Shown in pieces: positions 35,639 to 43,543 of a stretch of DNA of 49,258 nucleotides. How positions within the stretch are numbered: position 1 is the stretch's first letter; every line of letters begins with the position of its first letter. The translations under genes and the position numbers were made by a program. The notes beneath the pieces were generated by a model. That model was not told the origin of the DNA. It was given only the letters and a program-made list of their open reading frames with translations, and made no database searches. Source of the DNA: Cyclobacteriaceae bacterium. GTDB taxonomy: Bacteria; Bacteroidota; Bacteroidia; Cytophagales; Cyclobacteriaceae. The DNA is taken from assembly GCA_022841475.1 (NCBI GenBank), contig JALHRJ010000031.1, positions 1 to 49,258 of the forward strand, given 5' to 3'.

Positions 35639-35770
35639 GCATCCAAGCTCAAGCGTCACGCTTGTGCTTCTCTTCACTATAAACTTAGTTCAGCAATCCC
35701 TTTCTTAACAAAGGAAATTTCGAAGAATCAAGTTTTTATGTACAGGTACTAGCGTTACGCTTGCACCTGA
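35639..35770. repeat. Dispersed ~132-bp repeat, copy 1
   Basis: Starts GCATCCAAGCTCAAGCGTCA and ends TTACGCTTGCACCTGA. Near each end is a 15-bp odd palindrome of the form CAAGCGTNACGCTTG (the right one here is mutated to TAGCGTTACGCTTG). The centre has CCCTTT-CTTAAC-AAAGG. Four further copies lie at 35776, 35921, 38675 and 38836. Confidence 0.85.
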
Positions 35771-35775
35771 GGAGG

Positions 35776-35873
35776 GGTCACGCTTGTGCTTCTCTACACT
35801 ATATAACTTAGTTCAACAATCTGTTTATTAACAAAAGAAATTACGAAGAATCCAGTTTTTATGTACAGGTACC
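35776..35873. repeat. Dispersed ~132-bp repeat, copy 2 (truncated at both ends)
   Basis: Matches the repeat from GTCACGCTTGTGCTTCTCT through ATGTACAGGTACC. The left palindrome is cut in half, and in place of the right one is an unrelated 10-bp hairpin (35879-35903). Confidence 0.8.
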
Positions 35874-35878
35874 TTGCC

Positions 35879-35903
35879 CATGTTGGTGTTCTTCACCAAC
35901 ATG
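35879..35903. repeat. Perfect 10-bp hairpin
   Basis: CATGTTGGTG and CACCAACATG with a TTCTT loop. Closely related to the hairpin at 38523-38547. No T-run follows, so it is not a standard terminator. Confidence 0.75.
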
Positions 35904-35920
35904 CACTAAGTTTTTATTTC

Positions 35921-36052
35921 GCATCCAGGCTCAAGTGTCACGCTTGAGCTTCTCTACACCATATAACTTATTCAACAATCCCTTTCTTAATATAGGAAAT
36001 TACGAAGAATCCAGTTTTTATTTACAGGTACAAGCGTTACGCTTGCACCTGA
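35921..36052. repeat. Dispersed ~132-bp repeat, copy 3
   Basis: Full-length copy, GCATCCAGGCTCAAGTGTCA to CGCTTGCACCTGA. The right palindrome CAAGCGTTACGCTTG is intact; the left one has changed symmetrically at the ends (CAAGTGTCACGCTTGAG). It ends 37 nt before the start of the WG-repeat lipoprotein gene. Confidence 0.85.
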
Positions 36053-36088
36053 GAAGGAAAGAAGTTTTTTAATATCTTAGCAGAACCT

Positions 36089-37885
36089 ATGATGACCAGA
36101 AAATATTTCCTTTTCTGCATGCTATTAGCTAGCAGTTGCGCCACACCCGAGAACAAAGAACAGGAGCTCAAAGTCTTCCTCACCGAATGGTCGGCAGCAC
36201 TTACCTCAAGAGATGAATCGATGCCTAGGTTTTACGACCCCAGGTTTGCTTTTCCAACAACCATTTTTAATGAGGCTGTGGTGCTTTCCTATTCTTTCGA
36301 TCTCGAACATGCTACCATGCTTTCAAATACAGACAATGATAACTTGCAGGTAACTGTTCCCTTTCAACTGACATACCCCGATAATACTGTTGAAGATGAT
36401 TCTATTAATTTAACCATTGCCAAAACAGATAAAGGTTTTCTCATCCTTGAAATGAGTCAGGAACTTGCTCTTAAATTAAAGGCATACAACCTTCGACAAA
36501 ATAGTACCGAATATGCAGAGTTGACACTCCAATACGATTCAATTTTAGGCGGTATTCGAAGTTGGGCGAATGCGCTCCGCAAACATTACGATTCTGTTGT
36601 CTTCTATACCGAAGTCGAGAATCAGATTCTTTTTTATGTGGTTAAGGGAAGCTGGGAATATCCCTACCCCTATGATGGTCAAAAGCAACGCGATGGAGGA
36701 AATTATAAAATGGGAGTTGTGACGGCCGAGAACAGGGTGATAATACCTGTGGTGTATTCGAAAATATATAATCCTGATGGATCGTTTAACGGAATGATTG
36801 AGGTTGAAATTGATGGTGTGCGTGGGCTGTATCGCATTAGCGGGGAAATATTTCTTCCGGCAGAGTTTGATGGAATTTATCCAACTACTATTCCCAATGC
36901 CTTTGCGCAAGTAAAAAAGGGCGACAACTATGGTTGGGTTGACAACAATGGGAAAGTATACTTTGATCCCGCTTCACATGAGAATAAAAAATTGTTTCTC
37001 TCCCCTCTTGAAAGTAATGCCGTTCTCGATTGGGAATTCAACTACCCGGGACCCGTAAAATTACTGATCAATCCTTATGAAAATACTGAACAGGTAACTG
37101 GTGTTATCATTTATCCATCCTTTGTCCGCGACTTTGGTATCACCACCATTGCCAACCCTGATGTAATGGTTGAAATGAATCAATTCGGAATGGGCATGAC
37201 CAACACCGAGATTAAGTTTGAAAAAGTGGAAACCATTTCAGACAAATTCTTTGGACTTGTAGCTTTTTTTATGGAAGCTGGTGCGGATGCCCGTGGCTAT
37301 CATACTTCTAAGAATGATTTGCTGGTGGTGGATAAACGCATGAATTTATTAGGCCATCAGGAATACCTGACTGCAGATTATGGTAATCAGGATCCCTGCG
37401 GAGGTGAGTCTCCCTCCTATAGAACGATCGAACCCGGCCTATACGAATCACACGATGGAAATGGACTTTACGCATACTATAAAATAACTGCGGACGGGGC
37501 AGTTGAACACTTGAAAACTAACCGGAAGTTTAACTTTACCAGGTTTGCAAAGATTGATGAAAGCTATTTTGATCGGTGCCGCTACGAACAAATTGACTAT
37601 AGGGAAAGCAATGGAGCAAATCTGGTTCTTATCAAAGGCCTTTCGGCAGAAGAACTCGATATCATGCGCAATGAAATATTTGCGGAGTATGGTTTGATTT
37701 TCAAAACTGATAAATGGAAGACCTATTTTGAAACGAAGCCATGGTATAACCCTCAGTACGATAATGTGGATGAGTTTCTGACTGAGACCGACAAAGTAAA
37801 TATCAAATTCATTCTTGAGTATAAACAGCTACACAAGGATATGCAGGTGCAACGCGATTCAATTTCGTACGGGTGGGCTGGATAA
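36089..37885 (+). CDS. WG-repeat-containing lipoprotein
   Basis: 598 residues. Leader MMTRKYFLFCMLLASSC gives a lipobox at LASSC (Cys17). Residues ~35-145 are a separate N-terminal domain. Residues ~210-300 carry WG-type repeats (NRVIIPVVYSKIY, RGLYRISGEIFLPAEFDGIY, GDNYGWVDNNGKVYFD), which usually form beta-propeller-like surfaces. A long C-terminal part (about 320-598) has no domain I recognise; it has several Cys and aromatic residues. Probably an envelope-bound protein of unknown role. The next gene overlaps its 3' end by 13 nt. The pair is enclosed by copies of a dispersed repeat. Confidence 0.75.
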   Translation: MMTRKYFLFCMLLASSCATPENKEQELKVFLTEWSAALTSRDESMPRFYDPRFAFPTTIFNEAVVLSYSFDLEHATMLSNTDNDNLQVTVPFQLTYPDNTVEDDSINLTIAKTDKGFLILEMSQELALKLKAYNLRQNSTEYAELTLQYDSILGGIRSWANALRKHYDSVVFYTEVENQILFYVVKGSWEYPYPYDGQKQRDGGNYKMGVVTAENRVIIPVVYSKIYNPDGSFNGMIEVEIDGVRGLYRISGEIFLPAEFDGIYPTTIPNAFAQVKKGDNYGWVDNNGKVYFDPASHENKKLFLSPLESNAVLDWEFNYPGPVKLLINPYENTEQVTGVIIYPSFVRDFGITTIANPDVMVEMNQFGMGMTNTEIKFEKVETISDKFFGLVAFFMEAGADARGYHTSKNDLLVVDKRMNLLGHQEYLTADYGNQDPCGGESPSYRTIEPGLYESHDGNGLYAYYKITADGAVEHLKTNRKFNFTRFAKIDESYFDRCRYEQIDYRESNGANLVLIKGLSAEELDIMRNEIFAEYGLIFKTDKWKTYFETKPWYNPQYDNVDEFLTETDKVNIKFILEYKQLHKDMQVQRDSISYGWAG

Positions 37886-38511
37886 GAAACGTTGTTTTTA
37901 TTTTATTGACTTTATTGGCTGTCTTGTTTGGCCTCGTGTTGTACTGGCACAATTCTGTGTTTGTGTTTGATGGCCCTGATAACGGATTTCTTTTAACAAA
38001 GACTGAATCCGTTCGCTACTCTGCTTACTTGCCGGCCTTCTATATTCATATTGTCACCGGTAGTATTATATTGATCTCCGGTGTTTTTCAAATCAGCAAA
38101 TGGATTCGCGCCCAATATCCAGCGTGGCATCGGGCATCGGGGCGGGTTTACATCTTTATCATTTTGATTTTTACGGCACCCAGCGGTCTCGTGATGGCTG
38201 CCTATGCTAATGGCGGTTTGGCTGCCGGACTTGGTTTTGCATTACTGGCAGTGTTGTGGTGGTTTTTTACATTGAAAGGATTTCGAAATGCTATTCATAA
38301 GAATCTGGATATTCACCGTGAATTTATGCTGCGGAGTTATGCGCTCACGTTTGCAGCTGTAACCCTGCGGTTGTATTCATTCCTTTTAGCCCTTGTAGGA
38401 TTTAGAGGCGAATCTATTTACATCCTGATTGCCTGGCTAAGTTGGGTTCCCTCGCTGATCGTAATGGAAATTTACCTCCGGCAAAAGACGAGCAGGCAGG
38501 TTAAAGCTTGA
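37873..38511 (+). CDS. DUF2306 membrane protein
   Basis: 212 residues with about six hydrophobic segments. It starts at GTG inside the upstream gene, overlapping it by 13 nt; no in-frame ATG occurs early enough to replace it, so translational coupling is likely. DUF2306 marks are the conserved His-containing segments YIHIVTGSIILISGVFQ, PAWHRASGRVYIFI and DIHREFMLRSYALTFAAVTLRL, whose His residues may bind heme or metal in the membrane. The exact function of the family is not known. Inner membrane. Pairing with the WG-repeat lipoprotein suggests a joint envelope role. Confidence 0.85.
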   Translation: MGWIRNVVFILLTLLAVLFGLVLYWHNSVFVFDGPDNGFLLTKTESVRYSAYLPAFYIHIVTGSIILISGVFQISKWIRAQYPAWHRASGRVYIFIILIFTAPSGLVMAAYANGGLAAGLGFALLAVLWWFFTLKGFRNAIHKNLDIHREFMLRSYALTFAAVTLRLYSFLLALVGFRGESIYILIAWLSWVPSLIVMEIYLRQKTSRQVKA

Positions 38512-38522
38512 GTAGTGTTTGG

Positions 38523-38547
38523 CTTGTTGGTGAAGAACACCAACAAG
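38523..38547. repeat. Perfect 10-bp hairpin
   Basis: CTTGTTGGTG and CACCAACAAG with loop AAGAA, 11 nt after the DUF2306 stop codon. No T-run follows. Similar to the hairpin at 35879-35903. Confidence 0.75.
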
Positions 38548-38552
38548 GGCGA

Positions 38553-38630
38553 GATAGTTGTAGGTCATAAGTTTTGCGCGGAGTCCCGCCAACCTCTCCA
38601 TTCAACGCTTCCGGAGACTCCGCTGAGAAA
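38553..38630. repeat. ~80-bp direct repeat, copy A
   Basis: Begins GATAGTTGTAGGTCATAAGT and TTTGCGCGGAGTCCCGCC, matching 38972-39050. Contains the inverted pair GCGGAGTC (38578-38585) and GACTCCGC (38616-38623). Confidence 0.75.
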
Positions 38631-38674
38631 AAGATTAAAAAATAAGGACACAAAAGGTGGGTGACTGATTCCCT

Positions 38675-38807
38675 GCATCCAGGCTCAAGCGTCACGCTTG
38701 TGCTTCTCTTACACTATATAACTTAGTTCAGCAATCTCTTTCTTAACAAAGGAAATTACGAAGAATCCAGTTTTTATGTACAGGTACAAGCGTTACGCTT
38801 GCACCTG
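38675..38807. repeat. Dispersed ~132-bp repeat, copy 4
   Basis: Full-length copy with both palindromes intact: CAAGCGTCACGCTTG near the left end and CAAGCGTTACGCTTG near the right. The outer sequence GCATCCAGGCT ... GCACCTG is conserved. Confidence 0.88.
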
Positions 38808-38835
38808 GGGGTTAGTTAATTGTGCGGAGTCCCCT

Positions 38836-38966
38836 GCATCCAAGCTCAAGCGTCACGCTTATGCTTCTCTTCACCATAGCTTAGTTCAGCAATCCCTTTC
38901 TTAACAAGGGAAATTACGAAGAATTAAGTTTTTATGTACAGGTACAAGCGTTACGCTTGCACCTGA
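38836..38966. repeat. Dispersed ~132-bp repeat, copy 5
   Basis: Near full-length copy, with the left palindrome altered in the last base (CAAGCGTCACGCTTA) and the right one intact. It is in the same orientation as copies 1, 3 and 4, and directly precedes the second copy of the ~80-bp repeat. Confidence 0.88.
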
Positions 38967-38971
38967 GGAGT

Positions 38972-39050
38972 GATAGTTGTAGGTCATAAGTTTTGCGCGG
39001 AGTCCCGCCACCCCCCATGCACCGCTTCCGGTGACTCAGCTGGAAAAGAG
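38972..39050. repeat. ~80-bp direct repeat, copy B
   Basis: Matches copy A over GATAGTTGTAGGTCATAAGT, then TTTGCGCGGAGTCCCGCCA, and diverges towards the end, where the inverted pair seen in copy A is degraded (GTGACTCAGC). It ends a few bases before the stop of dinB. The whole 546-nt gap 38512-39057 is repeat DNA. Confidence 0.72.
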
Positions 39051-39057
39051 GCAGCCT

Positions 39058-40155
39058 CTAAAACAACTTCAGCTGATCAGTTTCTTGTTCCTGTTTAGGC
39101 AGTATCACACCTTCAAAGTTGGAAAGGCCAACCCCCAGCAAGCGGATTTTTTTGTCGGTGAGGTCGGTGCCCGCAAGCAACTGTTTGGCGGCTTCGCTAA
39201 GTTCTTCCACCGTGGTCACGGCCTTGTCAAACGAATGACTTCGGGTAATCTGTTTGAAATCGTGGTACTTGATTTTAAGCGTAACCGTTCTCCCCTTCAG
39301 CGACAACCGCTGCAACCGCTTACCTACCACTTCGGAAATGGTTTCCAGGGCTTCATTCATTTCTTCCAACGTGGTGAGGTCATGGGCAAAGGTGTCTTCA
39401 GCACTGACGGATTTTGTTTCGCGATCGGATTGCACCGGGCGATTGTCAATGCCGCGAACAATCTGGTAGAAAAACCTCCCGGATTTTCCAAAATGTTTCA
39501 TCAGCTGATGTTCCGATAATTTTTTCAGGTCGGCACCGGTGTGTAAACCCAGGGCGCTCATTTTCCTGGCTGTTACTTTTCCTACCCCGAAAAACTTTTC
39601 GACCGGAAGTTTTTCCATGAACGATTCGATCTGTGAAGGCCCAATGAAAGTTTGACCGTTGGGCTTCTTCAGGTCGGTGGCGATTTTGGCTACAAACTTA
39701 TTGATGGAAATACCGGCCGATGCCGTGAGGTGCAGCTCGGTATAAATGGCCTGACGGATGCGGGTTGCGATTTCAATAGCCGAACCAATGCCTTGTTTAT
39801 CTTCGGTAACATCCAAAAAGGCTTCATCCAGCGACAGGGGTTCGATGAGATCGGTGTAGCGTTTGAAAATTTCGCGGATGCGTGCCGACACTTCTTTGTA
39901 AGCACTGAACCTTGGATAGATAAAAATTACCTCGGGACATAACAGCACTGCTTTCTTCGAGGGCATGGCCGAGTGTATTCCAAACTTACGGGCTTCATAG
40001 CTGGCCGCGGCTACTACCCCACCCCTGCCCAGCGGGCTGCCACCGACTACAATGGGTTTACCCTTGTAGCCGGGGTTATCGCGCTGTTCGACAGAGGCAT
40101 AAAAAGCATCCATATCAATGTGGATGATTTTGCGAAAGGGTGCTGGTGTTTTCAT
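39058..40155 (-). CDS. dinB: DNA polymerase IV (Y family)
   Basis: 365 residues. The palm metal-site motif HIDMDAFYASVEQ (Asp14) and the catalytic SLDEAFLDV (about residues 107-115) are present, with the fingers segment YEARKFGIHSAMPSKKA and the HhH-type region ASAGISINKFVAKIATDLKKPNG. The last residues, QLKLF, match the beta-clamp-binding peptide of this family, so the protein is complete and recruitable to the clamp. It carries out translesion synthesis. It sits alone between a repeat-rich region and the defence island. Confidence 0.96.
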   Translation of the reverse strand: MKTPAPFRKIIHIDMDAFYASVEQRDNPGYKGKPIVVGGSPLGRGGVVAAASYEARKFGIHSAMPSKKAVLLCPEVIFIYPRFSAYKEVSARIREIFKRYTDLIEPLSLDEAFLDVTEDKQGIGSAIEIATRIRQAIYTELHLTASAGISINKFVAKIATDLKKPNGQTFIGPSQIESFMEKLPVEKFFGVGKVTARKMSALGLHTGADLKKLSEHQLMKHFGKSGRFFYQIVRGIDNRPVQSDRETKSVSAEDTFAHDLTTLEEMNEALETISEVVGKRLQRLSLKGRTVTLKIKYHDFKQITRSHSFDKAVTTVEELSEAAKQLLAGTDLTDKKIRLLGVGLSNFEGVILPKQEQETDQLKLF

Positions 40156-40536
40156 GCCGGAACAAAGATTGCCAAAATAAAAGAGTGAAATGACACCTGT
40201 ATGTCAGCAGGCTCCCCTTTTTACTGCAGCCCTTGTACCTTTCTATCCGACCCCGTGGGGTTGCGTCATGTTTAAATATATTTTAAGAGTTCGCATTGGT
40301 GGCCGGTGGCTGCTGGCGGGCGTTTGGCTCAAGTGGCGGTTTCCGACATTTCATTATTGCAACATGTGGTGGGATTATCGTGAATGTTCCATCTGCGTGT
40401 TGTGGTTTGAAGTTTCCATCTCAGAGCTCCCTATTTAGGGGGCTTTGATTAAGATTATTTAAGGATTTAAACACAAGGGTGTTGAATGTAGGTAGCAATT
40501 ATATAAATTTATTCTGCCCATCATCATTGCCTTTCA
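40156..40536. other. Gap without a supported gene
   Basis: 381 nt between dinB and the Mrr-like gene. An open frame at 40190-40438 exists but its product has no coherent composition, signal or motif. Base composition changes inside the gap, from GC-richer next to dinB to AT-rich from about 40440 on, which may mark the left edge of the inserted island. I see no convincing terminator or tRNA. Confidence 0.5.
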
Positions 40537-41568
40537 ATGAAGCAGTTTGATGGGTTTTTTATTGCGAAAGCAGAATTCAAATTCATGGGATCAATTGTTT
40601 GGACGATAGCGAATTACTTTGACATGGTGACTGAGACAGTAGGGATAAAGTCTGGACTGTTGCTCACAAACGCTGAGACGGTGAGTTTATTAAAAGAGCA
40701 ATTTAATGAGCCGTTTTTTGATAACGATAAAATGAATGACGGAATCAGAATTCGTGCAGAAGAAGTTGAATCGCATATTAAATGGGTACGCTACAGAATA
40801 GGAAATCTTTCCGAAGATGAGTTAAAACCCGTAATGGCGAGTGATCGATTAATGAAGTGGGAAAAAAAGGGATTTGACACAATGGCCGTTGCCGACATAT
40901 TGCTCGATGTAATGACGATCCACAAGGGAGAGGACGTTGACCCAAGTGTGATAATCATGGAAGTTCGACAACTGATTGATGTACCAGAAATGCTAATTAT
41001 AGACCTTGCGTTACTTTTTGCTCAACACCAATTTACAAGTTCATATTTGCCACCGCATACAAAATGGGATGGAGGGACACCGTTGAGAGATTTATTTAAT
41101 TGTGAGGTAAAGGGTGGTGAACAATTTTTGGATCAAAAGTTCATCGACTATTTGGCAGCCAATAGCGAAAATTTGGAATATATTCATTGGCGTAATTTTG
41201 AGCGAATGTGCGCTGAATATTTCAATCGGATGGGATATGAAATTGTATTAGGACCAGGTTCGAATGACGGAGGAGTTGACATTAGGGCCTTCAGTAAAAC
41301 TGACATTGTAAAACCCCTTCTTCTTATTCAATGCAAGAGATACAAAAAAGAAAATAAAATTGATATCCCAACAGTAAAAGCATTCTATGCTGATGTTGAA
41401 TTTGAGCAAGCCAAACATGGATTAATTGCCACTACTTCGTTTATATCAGACGGTGGAAAGAAAATCGTAAGTGCAAGAAACTATCCATTGTCATTTGCTG
41501 AAAATGAAGATGTGAAAAACTGGGCAAGCGCTATGTGGCGATACGGGAAATCAGAAAGAAATAGTTAA
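40537..41568 (+). CDS. Mrr-like restriction endonuclease
   Basis: 343 residues. The C-terminal ~130 residues are an Mrr_cat-type PD-(D/E)xK nuclease: WRNFERMCAEYFNRMGYEIV with Glu222, PGSNDGGVDIRA with Asp248 and LLIQCKRYKK with Gln265-Cys-Lys267. The N-terminal ~205 residues are mainly helical with no domain I recognise and probably sense or bind the target. Mrr-type enzymes cut modified or foreign DNA without a partner methylase. Met17 is an alternative start. The stop overlaps the next gene's ATG by one base (TAATG), so the two are translationally coupled. Confidence 0.85.
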   Translation: MKQFDGFFIAKAEFKFMGSIVWTIANYFDMVTETVGIKSGLLLTNAETVSLLKEQFNEPFFDNDKMNDGIRIRAEEVESHIKWVRYRIGNLSEDELKPVMASDRLMKWEKKGFDTMAVADILLDVMTIHKGEDVDPSVIIMEVRQLIDVPEMLIIDLALLFAQHQFTSSYLPPHTKWDGGTPLRDLFNCEVKGGEQFLDQKFIDYLAANSENLEYIHWRNFERMCAEYFNRMGYEIVLGPGSNDGGVDIRAFSKTDIVKPLLLIQCKRYKKENKIDIPTVKAFYADVEFEQAKHGLIATTSFISDGGKKIVSARNYPLSFAENEDVKNWASAMWRYGKSERNS

Positions 41569-42377
41569 TGGAACCCTACGAATTTGTTATTGAGAAAGAA
41601 TTCCAGAAAATCTACCAAAGGTTTGAAGCGGACTTAACAGAGCGGTGTCTTGATCTGCACTCCATCGGGTTGGCAACGATGAATTTCCCGGACATGAAGG
41701 TTATCAAGTTTCCAAACCCTTTTATTACCTACTACTTAAAGGATAAGGTTGGATCCTCTCCCGACTACTTCTCCGCTTATACAAAACATAATAACGAAGC
41801 GATTATTAAGAGAGTTAATAATTTTTATGTAATGAATATTTTGAGTTCAGCTGAGCTGCATCTAAAGGAGGCGCTAAGCTTGTTGAGATCGCTACTTGAA
41901 CAAACAAAATTGAATTTTCCAACCGATTCCTTTAAGGCAAAATTCGTTGAGGAAATTGAAGCTAAGAGCACCTTCGGGAAAATCTACAACGAAATTATTG
42001 AAACTGTTAATAAGGTTAGCAGAGATATTATTCCTGATGAATCACCACAATATCGCTACCTGAAGAGCTACATCTTACTAAGGAATTGTTTGGCTCACAA
42101 AGGCGGAAAAATTTCAAGCAAAGAAATTGCTATGGAGATTCGGATACCTTTTATTGATGAGACTCAAATCAAAGAAGCTACCAAACCCGACTTCCAAGGC
42201 CCTATAACTCCTCAAACTGCAATCATAAAGTGGGAATTAAATCAGCAAATCGGATTTCATATAAATGAAGTTGAGGGAATCGCGTATGGATTGATCAAGA
42301 CTTTGTTTGAAATCATAAAGCACATGTACAAAGCAGCTGATTTGCATGTGCAAAGAATTGAGCAACAAAATAAATAA
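41568..42377 (+). CDS. Hypothetical protein with HEPN-like R-x4-H motif
   Basis: 269 residues, predicted mostly alpha-helical. Residues 165-177 read LKSYILLRNCLAH, in which Arg172-Asn-x3-His177 matches the R-x4-6-H motif (with a polar residue after Arg) of HEPN RNases. The preceding helices (VNNFYVMNILSSAELHLKEALSLL) fit the helical bundle expected before it. HEPN proteins in defence systems cut RNA after activation. No named family is recognised. It is coupled to the upstream Mrr-like nuclease by a one-base overlap, so both probably act together. RNase function is inference. Confidence 0.65.
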   Translation: MEPYEFVIEKEFQKIYQRFEADLTERCLDLHSIGLATMNFPDMKVIKFPNPFITYYLKDKVGSSPDYFSAYTKHNNEAIIKRVNNFYVMNILSSAELHLKEALSLLRSLLEQTKLNFPTDSFKAKFVEEIEAKSTFGKIYNEIIETVNKVSRDIIPDESPQYRYLKSYILLRNCLAHKGGKISSKEIAMEIRIPFIDETQIKEATKPDFQGPITPQTAIIKWELNQQIGFHINEVEGIAYGLIKTLFEIIKHMYKAADLHVQRIEQQNK

Positions 42378-42570
42378 GTGTTTCGATTCCATCGTCAAGT
42401 AATCGTCTCGGTCGCTATGAATTAAATTTGTTAGTATTTCACAACAGGTTAATTAGTATGCAGCCTTACTAAAATTCAAATTATTTCTTTATTTTTGAAT
42501 GCGTATTAGTCTCTCCTTCAGCGACATTTAACTATGTATAGGTAACTTATCCTAGTAGCAAGACAAGAGG

Positions 42571-43497
42571 CTAATACGTATTTTTTCTAATCCACCAACT
42601 AGCTACTTTTCTTTTGAATTTTACATCGTTTACAGTGAACAAGCCGCTGTGCCAATTCTTCGGGTAGATTATTAATTCGTCTAATTTTAATGAAAATGTG
42701 TAATTCGAATTATTGAAGAACACGCCATTTCTGTAAAAGAAGATTATTTCCCTCGTCTCATAAATCAATCCATTCTTCTCAACCCTATTTATATTCTTTG
42801 TATCCATTCTGTCGGGATTTTTATCAAGAAAATGATGCAGATGTCGAGCGGACCTAATAGCCATTTGGCGGGAAGTCTTTGATCTCGAAATTCGAGTTAT
42901 ATGTTCCCATGATTTATTGGTAACAATGATGTCTCCAGTCAGAGGATTATTAAATTTCTTACCTATTAAACTTTTAAAGAAGTTTTTGCATGATTTTATA
43001 AAACTTCTATCAAGTTTCTTTTCTGTCATCGTTTGAGTTACGTATCTATTTGCCTGGTATTGCCAATATCTATGCATTCTAGAGAAATCAATCCAAATTG
43101 ATGGCAAAATTACTTGAGCTTTAGGCAGCCTAATTGTGTCAATTTTCTTTGAGCGTAAATCAGGCGCATACCAGTAGATCTCATTGTCGGTGGAAACTAT
43201 GAAGATTATAATTGGAAGACCTCCCTTTGCCATTACTCCCTTTACATCACCACAATTGTCTATCCTCACAGTCTTTTGATTAGGATCAATCTTGTAGAAA
43301 GAAGAACCTGTTTTTGCCTGTCCTCCTAATTGACACAGTTCTTGTTTATCAAATGCACTGGAAAAAGTAAATATGATGTCACATTTTTGTGAATCTTCAG
43401 CATAACTTCCTCTTCTAACGTCAGCGTGAGCAGCTTTGGTCAAAAAAGATGTTATCAAATTTGTTCCTGCATTCCCAATTTCAGTAGTAGTATTCAT
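42571..43497 (-). CDS. DUF4365-like nuclease with unknown C-terminal domain
   Basis: 308 residues. The N-terminal ~160 residues follow the DUF4365/PD-(D/E)xK layout: Glu6 in TEIGNAGTN, Asp40 in KCDIIF and Gln60-Ala-Lys62 in GGQAKTGSS, followed by GLPIIIFIVSTDNEIYWYAPDL, the typical strand after the core. Residues ~185-300 are a second domain (DIIVTNKSWEHITRISRSKTS, RHLHHFLDKNP) that looks like, but cannot be proved to be, a BECR-type RNase fold (barnase-EndoU-colicin-RelE). The chain is basic. It starts 46 nt downstream of the SMC-like ATPase gene, on the same strand, so they form a two-gene unit. Confidence 0.65.
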   Translation of the reverse strand: MNTTTEIGNAGTNLITSFLTKAAHADVRRGSYAEDSQKCDIIFTFSSAFDKQELCQLGGQAKTGSSFYKIDPNQKTVRIDNCGDVKGVMAKGGLPIIIFIVSTDNEIYWYAPDLRSKKIDTIRLPKAQVILPSIWIDFSRMHRYWQYQANRYVTQTMTEKKLDRSFIKSCKNFFKSLIGKKFNNPLTGDIIVTNKSWEHITRISRSKTSRQMAIRSARHLHHFLDKNPDRMDTKNINRVEKNGLIYETREIIFFYRNGVFFNNSNYTFSLKLDELIIYPKNWHSGLFTVNDVKFKRKVASWWIRKNTY

Positions 43498-43543
43498 ATA
43501 TCCCCTTTCTGAGATGTTTAATGGATTGCCTTCAAATGACTCC

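Noticed and set aside
40190..40438. 82-residue open frame after dinB
   Set aside because: Composition is erratic (clusters of Trp, Cys and Phe), there is no signal or domain, and it spans a change in base composition. It is likely random.
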